Notes under the pieces: generated by a model
What the model was told of the DNA's origin: nothing
The model's database searches: none
What the model saw: the letters and a program-made list of their open reading frames with translations, nothing else
DNA from: Acidobacteriota bacterium
GTDB lineage: Bacteria; Acidobacteriota; Terriglobia; Acidiferrales; UBA7541
Direction: 5' to 3'
Assembly (NCBI GenBank): GCA_003224075.1
Contig: QHYF01000143.1
Location: 1-6,015 of the forward strand
DNA: 6,015 nucleotides
Position numbers and translations under genes: made by a program
In this document: one piece after another, positions 5,489-6,015 of the stretch
How positions within the stretch are numbered: position 1 is the stretch's first letter
Layout: every line of letters begins with the position of its first letter

Positions 5489-6015
5489 GTGATTTCTCGC
5501 GCCACCAGAAGGTTTGTTTTCCTCGCCTTACCTCCCCTCATTGCCTCTTGTGGCTCGCCACACACCGTGGTGCCGTCTGGCGCGCAAGACTCCGCAACGG
5601 CCAAGCAAGCCTTCGCATCACGTGGCGGGGTTTCTAACGGACCAAAAGCGGTCTTCCCCGAGGTCCATTTCGCTTTTGGCGAGGTCATATCAGGAGCCGT
5701 GATAGAGCACAGCTTCGTTCTCAATAACCAGGGCTCGGCGCCAAAGTTGATTCAGAAGGTCAGCATGGCGACGCCTCTACTGGTCACACAAATGCCGCAT
5801 GAAGTGGCCCCGGGCGCGGAAGGCAGGATCCACTTCAAGCTGGAGACGGCGAATCTGGAAGGAGAGTTTGAAGGAGCAATTCTAGTCTTCCTCAATGACC
5901 CTGCGTTGCCGCAAGCGAGCCTGAGCTTCTCGGGCCGCGTAGTTCCGGCGATTCAACTGTCTCCGATGCCCGCTTTCTTTGTTGCCGGACAGAGGGGCCG
6001 TGGCAACCGAGCGGC
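5489..6015 (+). CDS. Lipoprotein with a DUF1573-like domain (3' end outside window)
   Basis: A frame of 175 codons starts at GTG 5489 and runs off the right edge. GGGAGAG (5477-5483) lies five bases before the GTG, the best start seen. The N-terminus is basic (RATRR, 4-8), then hydrophobic (9-19), ending in a lipobox I18-A19-S20-C21, so it should be lipidated at C21 and anchored on the periplasmic side. After a low-complexity linker (22-50), residues 54-155 look like the beta-sandwich of DUF1573: AVFPEVHFAFGEVISGAVIEH opens it in two parts (54-63 and 64-74), then SFVLNNQGSAP (75-85), VAPGAEGRIHFKLE (106-119) and SLSFSGRVVPA (144-154). The usual Cys-Gly-Cys segment after the second strand is absent; here it reads VSMATPLLVTQMP (91-103). 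Sequence continues beyond the domain, so the full protein is longer. It shares strand with the exported-protein gene, 77 bases upstream, but a hairpin separates them. The role is unknown. Confidence 0.78.
   Translation, partial: MISRATRRFVFLALPPLIASCGSPHTVVPSGAQDSATAKQAFASRGGVSNGPKAVFPEVHFAFGEVISGAVIEHSFVLNNQGSAPKLIQKVSMATPLLVTQMPHEVAPGAEGRIHFKLETANLEGEFEGAILVFLNDPALPQASLSFSGRVVPAIQLSPMPAFFVAGQRGRGNRA

Noticed and set aside
5507..5524. Twin-arginine export signal at the lipoprotein N-terminus (TRRFVFL)
   Set aside because: The two arginines are present, but the following residues do not fit the SRRxFLK pattern well. A Sec lipoprotein signal explains the sequence.
5416..5724. A 102-codon minus-strand open frame opposite the lipoprotein gene
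   Set aside because: It covers the hairpin and the antisense of a clear lipobox and DUF1573-like start, and its translation has no family features.
1..6015. Mobile elements, CRISPR, tRNA or rRNA, or defence genes
   Set aside because: No transposase or integrase motif, no regularly spaced repeats and no tRNA-like cloverleaf was seen on either strand, so the window gives no support for these.

Overview
The window looks like ordinary chromosome from a moderately GC-rich, Gram-negative-type bacterium. An acidobacterium is my best guess. The basis is the style of the proteins: a long GT-C membrane glycosyltransferase with a soluble tail, a GtrB-like glycosyltransferase, a small Asn/Thr-rich exported protein and a DUF1573-like lipoprotein. 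No rRNA, tRNA, mobile element, CRISPR array or phage gene is visible, so this taxonomic guess rests on remembered family resemblance and not on a marker gene.

Layout, left to right. (1) Positions 1-615, minus strand: the N-terminal 205 codons of an unrecognised, probably exported protein whose 3' end lies outside the window. (2) A 244-base divergent spacer. (3) Positions 860-2560, plus strand: a 566-residue multi-pass membrane protein of the GT-C (PMT/ArnT-like) type. (4) Convergent with it, a two-gene minus-strand operon: a class I SAM-dependent methyltransferase (4263-3652) followed, with a 4-base ATGA overlap, by a GtrB/DPM1-like polyprenyl-phosphate glycosyltransferase (3655-2657). (5) A non-coding stretch of about 440 bases, divergent, holding a 9-bp inverted repeat and a leader able to pair with the next ribosome binding site. 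(6) Positions 4704-5411, plus strand: a 235-residue exported protein with six cysteines. (7) A perfect 14-bp hairpin. (8) Positions 5489-6015, plus strand: the start of a lipoprotein with a DUF1573-like domain, cut by the window edge.

The centre (860-4263) reads as a small envelope-glycosylation locus. The GtrB-like enzyme would load a sugar onto a polyprenyl phosphate at the cytoplasmic face, and the GT-C protein is of the type that uses such lipid-linked sugars on the periplasmic side. The methyltransferase could modify a sugar, lipid or small-molecule intermediate. No GtrA-type flippase is in the window. The right end encodes two exported products of unknown role. I see no clear evidence of a wholly new system. 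The points most worth a second look are the soluble tail of the GT-C protein, the GTGA-overlapping reading frame behind the GT2 gene, and the DUF1573-like domain that lacks the usual Cys-Gly-Cys motif.
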